DNA of 64,000 nucleotides from Carex sylvatica (GCA_964058845.1 CAXKVR010000070.1:124001-188000); one strand, 5' to 3'; counted from the first letter of the stretch, positions 12,227 through 23,144 are shown. Notes: generated by a model from the letters alone, not told the origin. Numbers and translations are program-made.

Positions 12227-14965
12227 CTAGCTAACTTGACATCTGAAATGAAATAGCTGGTGGATTCCACTAGCCAATTCTCCAAAACCAGCAGGCATGT
12301 ATTTGCAGACCATCCACTTGAGGTTTATGAGGTGCTCGATGCCCTTCGGGATCTCCACTACTTGTTCCAGTTCCCATAGCTGAATCGTTTCAAGGATCAC
12401 CATGGTGTCCTGCTCCATCTCCACTTGAACCAGATTTGGCATTTGCCTCAATGACAGATGCTTCAGTTTCGGGAACCACTCGGCTTTAAAATTTAGTTTT
12501 CGGCCTTCATATGCTTTTTGGAGGGTCAACCACGTTAGGTTTTTCAAATGCGAAAGAGATGGCAGGGGATTTTTTTGTAGTTGAGACCATCCGAGCCGTA
12601 GCGTCTGAATAGATTTGCCAGAATTTTGGAACAAAGGTGATTTAAGCATCTGTTCTTTCAGTCGCCCAAAGAGACATAATTTCTGCAGTTGGGGCGGGAA
12701 TTTCAGACCTTCTAATTGAAGAAGATAATTTTCATTGCTTGCAAAGATAGATAAGTAGGAAAGAGAGCTCATCTTTGATAATGATCTGCATAACTCTGCT
12801 GAGTGGTTTTCTTTAACATTCAATATTCGGAAGCTTCTCAATTGAGTTAAATTTCCCAATTCTCGCACAATAATAGCATTTGATTCCAAGGCCTGAAGAG
12901 TTTGCAACTCTTTCAGGTAAACTATGCCCTTAGGCAAAGAGATTCCAGCAAGAGCTCGAAATGTTCTATATGTGGGATCAACCCGTACCTGAGCAAAGAG
13001 ATGACGCAATTTTTTTAGCTCTGCTATGCCATCAGGTAGTTTTTGTATTTGAGAATTCATGAGATCCAAGGTTTGCAAATTGCTAAGCTTTTCAATAGAT
13101 TTTGGTAATAATTTAACCTTTGTGCCCCTCAGACCTAGGTAACGGAGATTAAACAAATCACCAATTGCATCTGGTACGGTTTTGATCAGCAGGCCTTCTA
13201 AATTCAAAACAGCAAGATATCTTGACTTGTCCAAAATCAAAGATATCAAAAGAGGTGAGGGTACAGTAGGATCAAATGACATAAAAGTTCTGAGTTGTGG
13301 TAAATAAACATCATGGCCGATCTCCTCTCTTAGTTTTACTATTGAGAGCCGACGAATAGAAGTGTTGAAATTTACTGTCTTGCTATTCTTTTGTAGCAAT
13401 CCGAAGTTTTCTTTGCCACATAAACAGATGGCCAATTCTCTCAATGTATCATGCATTCGACACCTCTTCACCCTACCTGATGAATTTTTTTTTACCACTT
13501 GTAACATACTGCGATGTATGAGCTCCTGGAGGTATCCCTCTGCCACCTCTTCTAATGTGCTTCTTCCCTTTTGTTCTATAAAGCCTTCAGCAACCCAAAA
13601 CCTTATAAGCCTTTTTCTTGCAAGCAGAGAATCTTCTGGAAATAAACCACAATATAAAAAGCAATTCTTTAGGTACCTTGGAAGGTAGTGGAAGCTTAGA
13701 ATTAGAATATTCTTCAATGGACCCAAGCTCGGGTTGTTGTCTAGCTCCCAACTAAGTTGATCATATACCCTCTTCCATTCAGATTCTGTCTTATCAAACA
13801 ATGACACTACGCCACCTAAGGAGACAAGAGCGAGTGGCAAGCCATCACACTTTGAAACAATCTCTCTTGCCCACTTTTCTAGGGGAAGAGGACATTCATG
13901 GTTTTTTTCAAGATGAAAAGCTTTTCTACAAAACAAGTCCCATGATTCCTTTTTTAACAAAGGTTTTAGTTCTAGCCTATTGCTTTCTGGAGCTAGGTTA
14001 GCTACCTCAGCCATTCTACTGGTTATTACAATTCGGCTACCTCGATGGTTATCAATAAGTGTGTCACTTATATCCAGGAATGCTTTTGGATCCCACATAT
14101 CATCTAAAACAATCAAATATTTCATTTCTTTCAAGAGATCCGTCAAATTTTCTTTCAATCCTCTAAGATCCATGTTAGTTGTGTCTATAGGAATATTATG
14201 CTCATGCTTACCCATTTCAGAGATTATATTTCGTAGAATATTTTCAATGGTATATGATTGAGATATAGAAACCCAAGCATGACAATCGAAGTTTTTTCTT
14301 TCTCTCTTGAAAACATTGGTAACCAATGTAGTTTTTCCTACACCACCCATTCCCCAAACTGATATTATAGAGAGTTGTGGCTTCTTACCGATTATCCAAT
14401 TGGTTAACACTATTCTATTTTCTTCGATTCCCACAATATTATCTTCATCAATGAAATGAGCAGAGACAGCTGCATTATGTGAATACTCATTTGAGTAGTC
14501 TAAGTTCTTGCGAACTTTGGTGTTTTTGGTCACCCATCGCTCTTTTAGTTTTGCTAGATGCTTTAGACTTTTCTCTATTTCTGACATTTCACAAGCAATC
14601 TGTTTCAAAGCAATGAACACCTTTGGCTTTTTTACCATTGTTCTCACATAAAACGATATTCCGTCAAATTTGTTGTTACCAACCAAGTGTGCAAATTCAG
14701 CCACAATATCTTCAATTTGGTTTGCTAACTTTTGTACCTCTTGTATCCAGGCTGCTTGAGATTTACTGTCCTCATCATCCATCTTCATTTCATCAAGGTA
14801 CCCTTTCATCACCCTGAGTTCTCGACAGATGTTGTTGATGCTTGCTTTCAGGTTTGCGAAAGTGAGGCCAAGATGGGAAGTCTGCGAGACTGCTACCTGC
14901 ACTAATTCTCTAGCCAGCACATCTCCAGTGACCTTCAGGGCGGCGAGAATAGCGGCCTCAGCCAT
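12227..14965 (-). CDS. CC-NB-LRR (CNL) disease resistance protein, RPM1/Rx type
   Basis: This is an intracellular immune receptor of 912 residues in one exon. Residues 1-150 are a helical Rx-type coiled-coil domain with a degenerate EDVID-like motif (IEDIVAE, 84-90). The NB-ARC domain is complete: P-loop GMGGVGKTT 205-213, WVSISQSY 231-238, kinase-2 YLIVLDDMW 283-291, GSRIVITSR 309-317, CDGLPLAL 373-380, CFLYCGLFPED 435-445, and MHD 504-506. The Trp after LDDM marks the non-TIR class. Leucine-rich repeats run from about 550 to the end. The canonical P-loop and MHD suggest a functional ATP/ADP switch. The start is the ATG before AEAAILAAL, the usual CNL beginning. Such proteins normally sense pathogen effectors or modified host proteins; the ligand here cannot be read. 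It stands alone with transposon remnants on both sides. Confidence 0.95.
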   Translation of the reverse strand: MAEAAILAALKVTGDVLARELVQVAVSQTSHLGLTFANLKASINNICRELRVMKGYLDEMKMDDEDSKSQAAWIQEVQKLANQIEDIVAEFAHLVGNNKFDGISFYVRTMVKKPKVFIALKQIACEMSEIEKSLKHLAKLKERWVTKNTKVRKNLDYSNEYSHNAAVSAHFIDEDNIVGIEENRIVLTNWIIGKKPQLSIISVWGMGGVGKTTLVTNVFKRERKNFDCHAWVSISQSYTIENILRNIISEMGKHEHNIPIDTTNMDLRGLKENLTDLLKEMKYLIVLDDMWDPKAFLDISDTLIDNHRGSRIVITSRMAEVANLAPESNRLELKPLLKKESWDLFCRKAFHLEKNHECPLPLEKWAREIVSKCDGLPLALVSLGGVVSLFDKTESEWKRVYDQLSWELDNNPSLGPLKNILILSFHYLPRYLKNCFLYCGLFPEDSLLARKRLIRFWVAEGFIEQKGRSTLEEVAEGYLQELIHRSMLQVVKKNSSGRVKRCRMHDTLRELAICLCGKENFGLLQKNSKTVNFNTSIRRLSIVKLREEIGHDVYLPQLRTFMSFDPTVPSPLLISLILDKSRYLAVLNLEGLLIKTVPDAIGDLFNLRYLGLRGTKVKLLPKSIEKLSNLQTLDLMNSQIQKLPDGIAELKKLRHLFAQVRVDPTYRTFRALAGISLPKGIVYLKELQTLQALESNAIIVRELGNLTQLRSFRILNVKENHSAELCRSLSKMSSLSYLSIFASNENYLLQLEGLKFPPQLQKLCLFGRLKEQMLKSPLFQNSGKSIQTLRLGWSQLQKNPLPSLSHLKNLTWLTLQKAYEGRKLNFKAEWFPKLKHLSLRQMPNLVQVEMEQDTMVILETIQLWELEQVVEIPKGIEHLINLKWMVCKYMPAGFGELASGIHQLFHFRCQVS

Positions 14966-15564
14966 GGTTCTCAGTCTTTGCTATCTTAACTGGCTTCAAC
15001 TACTTGTTCTTACATGTTGTGTGAATTTATTTAGCTGTTGAAAGTAGAAACAATGATAAGGACATGCAGTAAAACTTATTTTGACAAAACTCACTTGTGA
15101 GAAAAGGACATATTTTGACCAAACTCACTTGTTACCATAGTAACAAGATCTGCGAATAATTTGCGAATTATTCGGATTTGAGTTGTTGGCAAATCAATCT
15201 ACGTATTATTCGGTTTCCTGAATATTTTCCAATTAATCACGAAATTTTCATGAATTTTCTGAATTTTTTCCGACTTTTTCATTATTTTTTTGCTCTCTTG
15301 TGGGAATTTTGTTTTGCTATCAATGTTAATTTTGAATTTTTTTTCCGAATAACTAACATTTGACTCCACGAAACCTTTTCTAAATTATTAAGATGTTACT
15401 ATACTTGTTACTGAGTCAAGCATACAAGGTTTTATTAGGTTAAATTATACTTCTATGAATTGAATTACGACGTAGACATAAACACTAGTTGCCGTGGAGG
15501 CTTTAACAAAAATTCTGTTCGATTATTTTGAAAGATTTATTTAACAACTTTTTACATATCATTC
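14966..15564. other. Upstream region of the NLR gene
   Basis: There is no gene here. This must hold the NLR promoter and leader. Transposon-like CGAATTATTCGG and GAATTTTC words fill 15140-15360, as at 6050-6570. No TATA box stands out clearly. Confidence 0.45.
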
Positions 15565-17209
15565 TCCTGATCATTATGATTTTTCACATGACACTGTCCA
15601 GTTTGTCTCATACTTAACATATCATATGTACTTGGAGCATTCATTCCATTTTTGGGCACTATCTCTGTACCCAAGTGTTGACAGGTAGCTAAGGAGGATC
15701 CAAAGTGGAAAGCAGCCATACAGAAAGAACTTTGGGCTTTCGATAAAAACAGAACAGGGGAGATATTGTCACTACCAGCAAGAAAAAGGGCAGTTGGGTG
15801 CGCGTGCGTCTTCATAGTGAAGCAAAGCCCAGAATGGGGCATTGAGTGCTACAAGGCACAGTTGGTGGCGAAATGATACAGTCAGATGTATGGCATTGAC
15901 TATGATGAGACCTTTGCACCAATGGCGAAGATGAGCACAGCAAAGATGTTGGTTTCATTGACAGTGAATGGTGGGTGGAATCTATACCAACTCGACGTGA
16001 ATAATGCATTTCTTCATGATGATTTGCTGGAGGATGTGTATATGGAGATACCACCAGGTTTCGACACAAATCAGACAATTGGCAAGATGTGCAGACTGAG
16101 AAAGTTGCTTTATGAGTTGAAACAGTCTCCTTGAGCCTGGTTTGACAGGTTTAAGAGGGCTATGATAGGCATAGGATATCAGCAGATCAATGTTGACCAT
16201 ACAGTGTTCTTTCAACAACAAGGAAGTCATACAACAATGCTTGCTGTGTATGTCAACGATATTATTATCATATGTGACGATGAAAGGGAGATTGCTCAAC
16301 TAAAGAAGAGACTAGGCAAAGAATTTGAGGTAAGAGATATAGGCTTGCTTCGATACTTTCTTGGAATTGAGGTAGCTCGTGGAGCAGAGGGGATGATCCT
16401 GTCTCAGACGAAGTATGTACTAGATCTCCTCACAGAAACATGCATGTTGAGATGCAAGCCTGCAGTTTCTCCAATTGATCAAAAGTTTAAGATAAGTGCA
16501 GAGGCGGGAGAGCCAGTTAATCGTGATAGGTACCAGAGATTGGTACGTCGACTAATCTATCTGAGTCACACTCGTCCCGAGATCTCATTTGTAGTTAGTG
16601 TAGTGAGCCACTATATGCATGACCCAAGGAATGGCCATATGGACGCAGTGTATCAAATTCTGAGGTACTTGAAGAGTGCACTAGGAAAGGGGCTGATCTT
16701 CAGAAAGAATGACCATTTAAACATTGGGGCTATTGTGATTCTGACTAGGCTAGTTGTGTCGGTGATAAAAGGTCCATATCACGATATTGCATGTTCGTAG
16801 GGGGCAAGTTAGTCTCTTAGAAGAGTAAGAAGCAGTCGGTAGTAGTGAGGTCGGCAGCAGAGGCAGAGTATAGAGCCATGGCTTTAGGAGTTGCCGAGAT
16901 GTTATGGCTAAGAGCTCTATTGGTAGAGCTAAAGATGGACCAAGGGACTCAAATGAAGCTATAGTGTGATAACAAGTCGGCAATCAGCATTACCAATAAC
17001 CCGGTGCAACATGATAGAACCAAAACATATTGAGATTGATAGGTTCTTCATTAAGGAGAAACTAAATAGTGGACTACTGGAGCTAAATCATGTTTCAACC
17101 GAAGAGTAAGTGGTTGACTGCCTCACCAAGGGACTTAGTTCATTAGATCTATCTAGACTGTGTAACAAGATGGACTTAGTGAATATCTTTCGTCCATCTT
17201 AAGGGAGAG
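15565..17209 (+). pseudogene. Second copia remnant: reverse transcriptase and RNase H
   Basis: Reverse transcriptase begins around 15640 and continues through FAPMAKMSTAKM (15910) and the YVDD region near 16250, then RNase H to about 17150. The active-site motif reads YVND, so one catalytic Asp is lost. Stops interrupt it at several points (for example near 15872 and 16131), and the RNase H frame shifts near 16720. It is clearly related to 2165-3608, sharing SHTRPDISF-like, MHDPR, MDAVY and ILRYLKSA words. The 5' half is missing. It is followed by a polypurine tract AAGGGAGAG and an LTR. Confidence 0.93.
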
Positions 17210-17360
17210 TGTTAAAATTTGTATTAATTGTAGGGACCTATTAGTAAATAGGTATTAGGGAAAAGTCTAGAAACTTATTAGCAAAATTGTAAGGCTATAT
17301 AAACTCAAGAGGTTATTCAATAAAGTTAGGTTTTGAGAGCAATCAATTCTTTTATAACCA
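17210..17360 (+). repeat. 3' LTR of the second copia remnant
   Basis: It starts TGTTAAAATTTG directly after the polypurine tract AAGGGAGAG (17201-17209). It contains a TATATAAAC promoter-like word near 17295. The right limit at ATAACCA is a guess, because no second LTR is present for comparison. Confidence 0.65.
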
Positions 17361-17827
17361 GTGTTTTGTAAAAAAAATTTTGTTTAGATTGATTAATCAG
17401 CTGATTAGTCATTGCCCGTACCTAAATCATTACGGATTTTTTTGACTAATCAGTCAATTATTATTGATTAATTACTTGACAGTACTATGTTCATCCGAAG
17501 AATACATCTTGTTATTTACAACACTAATCATAACACACAAAGGGCATTACATTATGAGAAAATAAGTAATTGAATAGAATCATTTGAATTGAAAGTTATT
17601 ATTCGCATAGTTGTTGAATAAAATAAAATAAATATGGGCTAACGTATCGACATAATTATTTTCTTGTGTTAAATTGTATATTGACACCTCCATGAGTCTA
17701 CTGATTATTAACTATATTCAAATGACAGCTTTTTCTTTTTTTAATCGTTAATTTCTATAATTATATTATTCTCATAACAAGTTTTGTCAAAAGTTGCACT
17801 TACAATAATATGTGATCAACATTGGTT
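17361..17827. other. AT-rich spacer, no gene
   Basis: Short inverted words GATTAATCAGCTGATTAGTC and GACTAATCAGTCAATTATTA at 17389-17470 suggest a transposon scrap. I see nothing else. Confidence 0.4.
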
Positions 17828-18763
17828 TAGGGCATGTTTGGTAGCATGGAAATTTTGTAGGAATGTAAAAAATTTAATATGAGAATGAAAATTTTCAAAA
17901 CTAAAATTATTTAATTCATAGAAAATTTGTAAACGTAGGTGTTCGGCAAATGCATGAGAAATTTGTTATGATGTTTGTTTGTTTTTCTTTTTATAGAAGA
18001 TGTAATAATAATATTAAACTATATTAAGTGTATTAATACTAATTACTGATTATGATTAATATAATTGTATGTATCAGATTCTAAAAAAAGTTTAAATTAA
18101 GTGTTGCTAATTTAATTATGCTTGTTTATTTTTTTTTTACTTTTAAATTCTGTTTTGTTTAATTATTTTTAGTTTCGTAATTGTCTAATTATTATTGTAC
18201 TATTGAAATGCATATAATTTTAATTTTTTTGCTTGATTGTTAATTTTAAAAGAGTTCAAATTAGTCTTAAATTTTAGTCTTTATTTAAGTATGCTGAGCG
18301 GCTCAAGTATTTTAGTTGCTCAATTTTTTTTATGTTAATACAAAATTTTGAGAGTTGAGATAGTGGCTCCAGTTTTTGAGAAAAAAAACCAGAGCTTTGA
18401 GTCAATTTTTTTTTTCCACGAGTGAGAAGACAAAAGTTAAAAAAAATTCTTACAGGAATTGCAAAAGAGAATTAATACAACATCATCGAACAGGTTACTT
18501 AAAAAAAAAATTATTACCTTACTTTTTCCCAAAAATCTCACGGGAACAAGTGCTTCCGAACAGAAATGAAATCTGCTGTAATTCTCGGGGAATTTCAAGA
18601 CCATGTAATTCCAATCTCAACTATTGATTTTTCTCGAGATGTGTACATAAAAGCTTAGTTTTTTATAATATTTTTGAGATAAAATTGATGGTTGATATTG
18701 AAATTTCAGGCTCTGTAATTCTTTTCGGAATTACAGCAGATCGGACTCTTCCGAACAGGCCCT
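17828..18763. mobile_element. hAT-like non-autonomous element with a nested MITE
   Basis: The left end TAGGGCATGTTTGGTAGCA and the inverted right end AGGGCCTGTTCGGAAGCA match over about 17 bases, which is typical of the GGGCCTGTTTGG plant hAT group. The interior is AT-rich and noncoding. A Mutator-type MITE at 18564-18747 has split the right terminus. I found no clear 8-bp flanking duplication, so the outer limits are inferred. Confidence 0.5.
18564..18747. mobile_element. Mutator-type MITE, ATCTGCTG family, copy 4
   Basis: The ends ATCTGCTGTAATTC and GAATTACAGCAGAT are perfect inverses. The flanking direct repeat CTTCCGAACAG occurs at 18553-18563 and 18748-18758 (11 bp; Mutator duplications are 9-11). 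It is noncoding. Confidence 0.82.
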
Positions 18764-18889
18764 TGACTTCCGACTCGATATGTAAAAGTTAAGAGTGTAT
18801 CCGTACATCAGCACTTACAGATATTTTGTGTGTACAGTTGAGTACTCCACTCTCTAGAGTGGAAAAAATGGCACGCTGGAGCCGGTTCC

Positions 18890-19330
18890 GTCACGAAACG
18901 GTACGGTTCCGATACGGCACGGTTCCGATACGGCACGGCATGGATGTCAGATACGTGTCATGTCTCGCGTGTCCTGTGCCGTGATTATTTGCGTGTCGTA
19001 ACCAATTGTTAGCAAAGAAGACACGGCATGGCACGGCACGGTACGGCACGGCACGGCACGGTATGGCACGGCACGGCACGGAAATTACCTTCGTCACGGC
19101 ACGGCACGGAACACGGCACGGCAATGAATGAGAGAAGGTAGGAGACTAGGAGCACCGACTTGGTCACGGCACGACTTGGTCACGGCACGACTTGGTCACA
19201 GCACGACTTGGACACGGCACACGAGTCACGACGTGACTCACGTGCCGTGACCACCCCTCATAATTTTGGTCACGGCACGTAATCAAATTCACCGGTGTGT
19301 TAATCACGACACGGCACGACACGTTTTTTC
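18890..19330. repeat. CACGGCACGG tandem-repeat block
   Basis: A 5-bp unit, CACGG/GGCAC, repeats in degenerate arrays, densest at 19021-19115. It is followed by several copies of a 15-bp unit, ACTTGGTCACGGCACG, at 19155-19215. It is far more GC-rich than its surroundings. Translated stretches give low-complexity Cys/Arg/Ala/Pro peptides and are not genes. Confidence 0.85.
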
Positions 19331-19475
19331 AACACTACCACTCCCCAATTAAATTTTGGTAAAAAGTGGAACCCACCTCCGGGAAAGATGGTCCATGTCT
19401 CCAGGAAGTATCTGACTCAACAAAGAATCTTTATTTTCTTTTTTGGATAGGTATCAATCAAAGAGTCAAAACTAA
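19331..19475. other. Spacer, no gene
   Basis: I see nothing supportable in this short stretch. Confidence 0.4.
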
Positions 19476-19790
19476 GATGCAAACGAATCAGATATTATCC
19501 GTATGATCCGAATTCGAAAATTAAATGCGGCTATTCAATATTTATATATCCGTATAAATATGACTTTAAATTTTTAATTATTTATATTTAATAATAAATA
19601 TTTATTATATTATTAAATATATATTATAAAAAAAATTATGTTATTCACCGTTAAAATTAATAAATATTCAATTCATATCTATTTAATATTCGTATCTCAT
19701 GTAATATCAAATTCATATCCGAATCGGAAAAGTTGCCGATATAATTATGATTTTAGCACTGTCCGATCCGTTTGCATCCGTAAACGGGAC
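19476..19790. mobile_element. hAT-like element of the GATGCAAACGGATC family
   Basis: The left end GATGCAAACGAATCAGATAT is mirrored by CCGATCCGTTTGCATCCG at the right. The inside is AT-rich with ATCCGTAT words. Related scraps lie at 22915-23100 and 57295-57390, the latter ending CGTTTACATCCCTA, a known plant hAT-type terminus. Confidence 0.55.
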
Positions 19791-20149
19791 TAGAGAAAAT
19801 GAATGGTTTTCATAGTGGGTCCTACTTGACAGAGGTAATATGAAAACTTTTGGTCCACCCCCCAGTACTAGTCTTCTCCTCTGTTCCTTCGACATGATCC
19901 TATATATCTAATCCTATGGCGTCTGCGTCAAAACATAAAAAACGAAACCTAATATTTCTCTAAAATTCCAAGGAAATCGGATGAAGTTGTAATATATTGG
20001 TCGAAATTCACTTGTTTCAGAAGTAATAAAGCCATACTTAAAATCTACCTTTGCCCCTATTTCTCAAGGTACGTAGCAGATTCTAATAGACATTAATTAA
20101 AAGTATCTAACATATATATATAACTAGATATGAAAATAAATTGCTTCAT
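19791..20149. other. Spacer, no gene
   Basis: I see no coding or RNA gene. The composition is ordinary. Confidence 0.4.
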
Positions 20150-20394
20150 TAACTCAATAAATAAAACTGAAGGGAGAATAATTACCGACCTATAGCTAGC
20201 TACATCTTAGTTAGAAGAAAATTATATAGAGTTGCATCCCTTCCACCGCAGCAGCCACCTGATGAATTATGTAAGTTGTACGTACCTTGCTGTTTCTTTA
20301 ATTAGTTGGAGAGTACGTAGAAGAGTACGCGAGAGAAAATAGCTAGAGCCTAGCTAGAGGTATAATATATATACAAAATATATAGCTAGAGTAG
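20150..20394. repeat. Duplicated block A, copy 2 (continues at 20830-20860)
   Basis: This aligns with 4866-5100: GAGAATAATTACCG, CATCCCTTCCACCGCAGCAG, CCACC..GATGAA, TTAGTTGGAGAG, a TA-rich run, then GGCTTCAACAAA beyond the insertion. The fold-back element at 20395-20819 interrupts it. It is noncoding. Confidence 0.6.
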
Positions 20395-20819
20395 GAGGTT
20401 GGCTACTATGCTTATATAAGCATATCCCCACATATGCTTATAACTCATTTTTGTGCTTCCAATGTCCAAATGGTCGATCTGAACCGTTCATCTTGTTCTC
20501 CATATTAATATGTGCTTGGAAACTAAATTTTACATTTTTATGAATTTTTTTACTATTTATTAAGCCACTTTGAAAATCGCTGATCCAACGGTGGCTGCAC
20601 AAAACAGTAAAATCAGCAGCCACCGTTGGATTAATAATTTTCAAAGTGGCTTAATAAATAGTAAAAAAATTCAGAAAAATGTAAAATTTAGTCTCCAAGC
20701 ACATATTAATATGGAGAACAAGGTGAACGGTTCAGATCGACCATTTGAACATTGAAAGCATAAAAATGAGTTATAAGCATATGTGGGGATATGCTTATAT
20801 AAGCATAGTAGCCAACCTC
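20395..20819. mobile_element. Mutator-type fold-back MITE (GAGGTTGGCTAC ends)
   Basis: This is a nearly perfect 425-bp palindrome with arms of about 190 bp. The ends read GAGGTTGGCTAC and GTAGCCAACCTC, and a subterminal palindrome TGCTTATATAAGCA sits about 15 bp in from each end. A perfect 10-bp duplication GCTAGAGTAG flanks it at 20385-20394 and 20820-20829. The close arm identity suggests a recent insertion. Its internal arms are shared with five or more other fold-back elements in the window that have different ends. Confidence 0.9.
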
Positions 20820-20964
20820 GCTAGAGTAGTACTGGCTTCAACAAATTAATTAGGAGATCGATCGTTGTGGGAAATTAATTTGGTACGTACGTGTCCCTCT
20901 CAATATCTCTATTTTTGGTCAGTATACTTACTACTAATTAAGTTACATTTTACGTAAAATAAGA

Positions 20965-21350
20965 GGTAATTAAAATGGCTCATTGTTTTTCTATTCTAAC
21001 CATACCTCATATCCTTATTTTTGTTTTTAAGGTCCAAAGAAACTGATGTAAACCGCTCAACATGATCTCTATGTTAAAATGACTCACATCCATATTTTTG
21101 TTTTTAAAGTTCAAATAACTGATCTGATTTACTTAACATAATCTTCATATTAAAATGTGTTTGAAGATCAAATTTTATATTTTTTTAGAATTGTGTACTA
21201 TTTTTTTTAAAGTGGTACAAAATCATTGTATTTGGATGGTCCAGAATCACATTTTAATTAATATGAAGTTTATGTTGAGCGGTCCAGATCAAGTGTATGG
21301 ACTTTGAAAACGAAGATAAAGAAGACACGAAAACAATGGAGCATTAACCT
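20965..21350. mobile_element. Fold-back element with the shared core, diverged
   Basis: The inverted ends AATGGCTCATTGTTTT and AAAACAATGGAGCATT enclose arms with the core words TGATCT..ATATTAAAATGTG and GAGCGGTCCAGATCA. The left arm appears partly duplicated (two copies of TTTTTGTTTTTAA followed by a GTTCAAA-like word near 21020 and 21100). I found no clean target duplication. Confidence 0.6.
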
Positions 21351-21820
21351 TTATCTAAATATCTAACTAAATATTAAAGATCAATAATATCTAACTAAAT
21401 TTTAAGAGTGTGTAGATAATTGTTTATTTGTCGAATATATTTATCAATTATACACAATGTTCAAAATTTATTACAAAATTGCAATTATAAAAGTAGCTGT
21501 TATGTTGTACGAATCTTTCGTGTTTGATTGATTATCATTATTTCCAGGATATCGTTGTAAAATGACAATTCAAGTCTGCTACTTATGAAATTTATCAAAA
21601 ATATTTTTTTAAATAAATTAACAACATAAGACTATATTTAATTAACAGATATATATATCCCATAAACATATAATTATTTGCTGTTATTTCTTATTATTTT
21701 GTTATATTGTGTAATTGTAAAGTTATAAATTATAAGTTGCTATCTTATTAACGAGTCGGTAAATCTATTCAACAATTAACTAGTCTAACTTGTGTTAATG
21801 ATTGAAAAGTAGGTGAACAT
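21351..21820. other. AT-rich spacer, no gene
   Basis: I see nothing beyond short repeats of ATCTAACTAAAT near 21358-21400. Confidence 0.4.
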
Positions 21821-22046
21821 GGATCCGAATCTGCTGCAATCACCTATAAACAGTATTTTAAAATCTCAGGTTTTTTCAAATTATACTTTTAAATCAAATT
21901 ATGCTTTTAAATTATTTTGAAATACGTGTATAGAAAAACCAATTATTTCGAGATGCGTGCACAAAAGAAATTGAATAGCTAAATTTAGAAAAACAAGAAT
22001 TGCAAAATAACTGTTCCCAAGTTTGAATCGCACCAGATTTATTTTC
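21821..22046. mobile_element. Mutator-type MITE, ATCTGCTG family, copy 5
   Basis: The left end GAATCTGCTGCAATCAC and the inverted right end GAATCGCACCAGATTTATTT belong to the family. The flanks GGTGAACAT (21812-21820) and GGTGGACAT (22047-22055) give a 9-bp duplication with one mismatch. It is older and more diverged than copy 2. Confidence 0.7.
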
Positions 22047-22329
22047 GGTGGACATATACTCACATTTTTTTTTAAATAGAACTAGTTTTAAATATTTTAA
22101 TAGAATAAACATCATTAATTTAGTTTTTATAAAAAATAACTCAACCAATCTATAGAATCGGTGTGACTATTTACTATTGATTTTTACAGTTAGATTTTAT
22201 TGATGAGTCATAAAATAACTCTGCCTATCCAGCGAATCGGTGAAGCTGTTTTTGTAAAATTTCAGTTAATAGTACATATTTTGTTAAAAATATTAAATTC
22301 AAATTCTATTAAAAAAAAAAATCCTCACA

Positions 22330-22590
22330 TAGTTGACGCCTAAGTTTCGATATTTGTTTGTCGTGCTTACTGTGATAATTTATTGAGTTGTAAAGCTGAA
22401 CACGACTGACAGTCAACCCTATAATTTATTCTATAAGGTGGTGGAACTAGCTAGAGACAACTGGCACTCAACACACGTGGACTGGTGGAAAATTTGGTGT
22501 ACGCTTCCTTGCTCCTTCATCTTTCTCATATCTATATATATTCAAGCTACATTAATTAACTTATTAATTAAAGTTTGTTGGTGTTCGCAT
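22330..22590. repeat. Duplicated block B, copy 3
   Basis: This shares GACGCCTAAGTTT, AAAGCTGAACACGACT, CAGTCAACCCTATAATTTAT, GGTGGAAAATTTG and AAAGTTTGTTGGTG with the blocks at 5590 and 7990. It is noncoding. Confidence 0.6.
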
Positions 22591-22594
22591 CCTC

Positions 22595-22765
22595 TTAGGT
22601 GCACCTAACCTAACCTCCCAGGAATCCAATTTTTCTTTTTCTTTTTCTTTTTTATAATAATTGGATTTATAGGATAACGGACTAAAAGAGTTTTGGATTT
22701 AGGTAATCACTGAATCTTTATTTTTTTTGAATTCCTGGAGGATAGTGCACCTAAGAATAAAAATT
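22595..22765. mobile_element. Small inverted-repeat MITE (CTTAGGTGCAC ends)
   Basis: TCTTAGGTGCACCTA at the left is mirrored by TAGTGCACCTAAGA at the right. Internal CCTCCCAGGAATCCAAT is mirrored by GAATTCCTGGAGG. It has no coding capacity, and the superfamily is unclear. Confidence 0.6.
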
Positions 22766-23144
22766 TGGATTTTAAAACAAAGTTTGTTGATGTTAATACC
22801 ACTCTTCATATGCATTTATGTCAAACTTTTTAAATAGGAAAAAAATGGTTCTTTAAAGATTTAAAAAGCGGGACAGACTTTAAAAAAAGTTTAATGACTC
22901 AAATTGGAATCTGAGGTGAAAACAGATCGGATACGGAGCTGACAGTGGTAAAACCATATTGATATCCGTTCCTTTTTTTAGATACGAATACAGATCAAAT
23001 ATTAGACGTATACGTATGATCTGTATCCGTATCGAATATTTATTAAAAAATATATAAATTTTATTTGAAAAATACTAAAATTCATAATATTTATTTAATT
23101 ATAATGATGGATAATACTTTTTTTCCACAGTATATATTAAACTA
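22766..23144. other. Spacer with ATCCGTATC-type hAT debris
   Basis: ACAGATCGGATACGGA near 22921 and GTATCCGTATCGAATATT near 23023 resemble the 19476-19790 element. There is no gene. Confidence 0.45.

Noticed and set aside
12028..12285. Extra minus-strand frame overlapping the NLR end
   Set aside because: It overlaps the NLR stop in another frame and has no recognisable domain.
18891..19124. Cys/Arg/Pro-rich open frame in the CACGG array
   Set aside because: It is a by-product of the tandem repeat and has no protein character.
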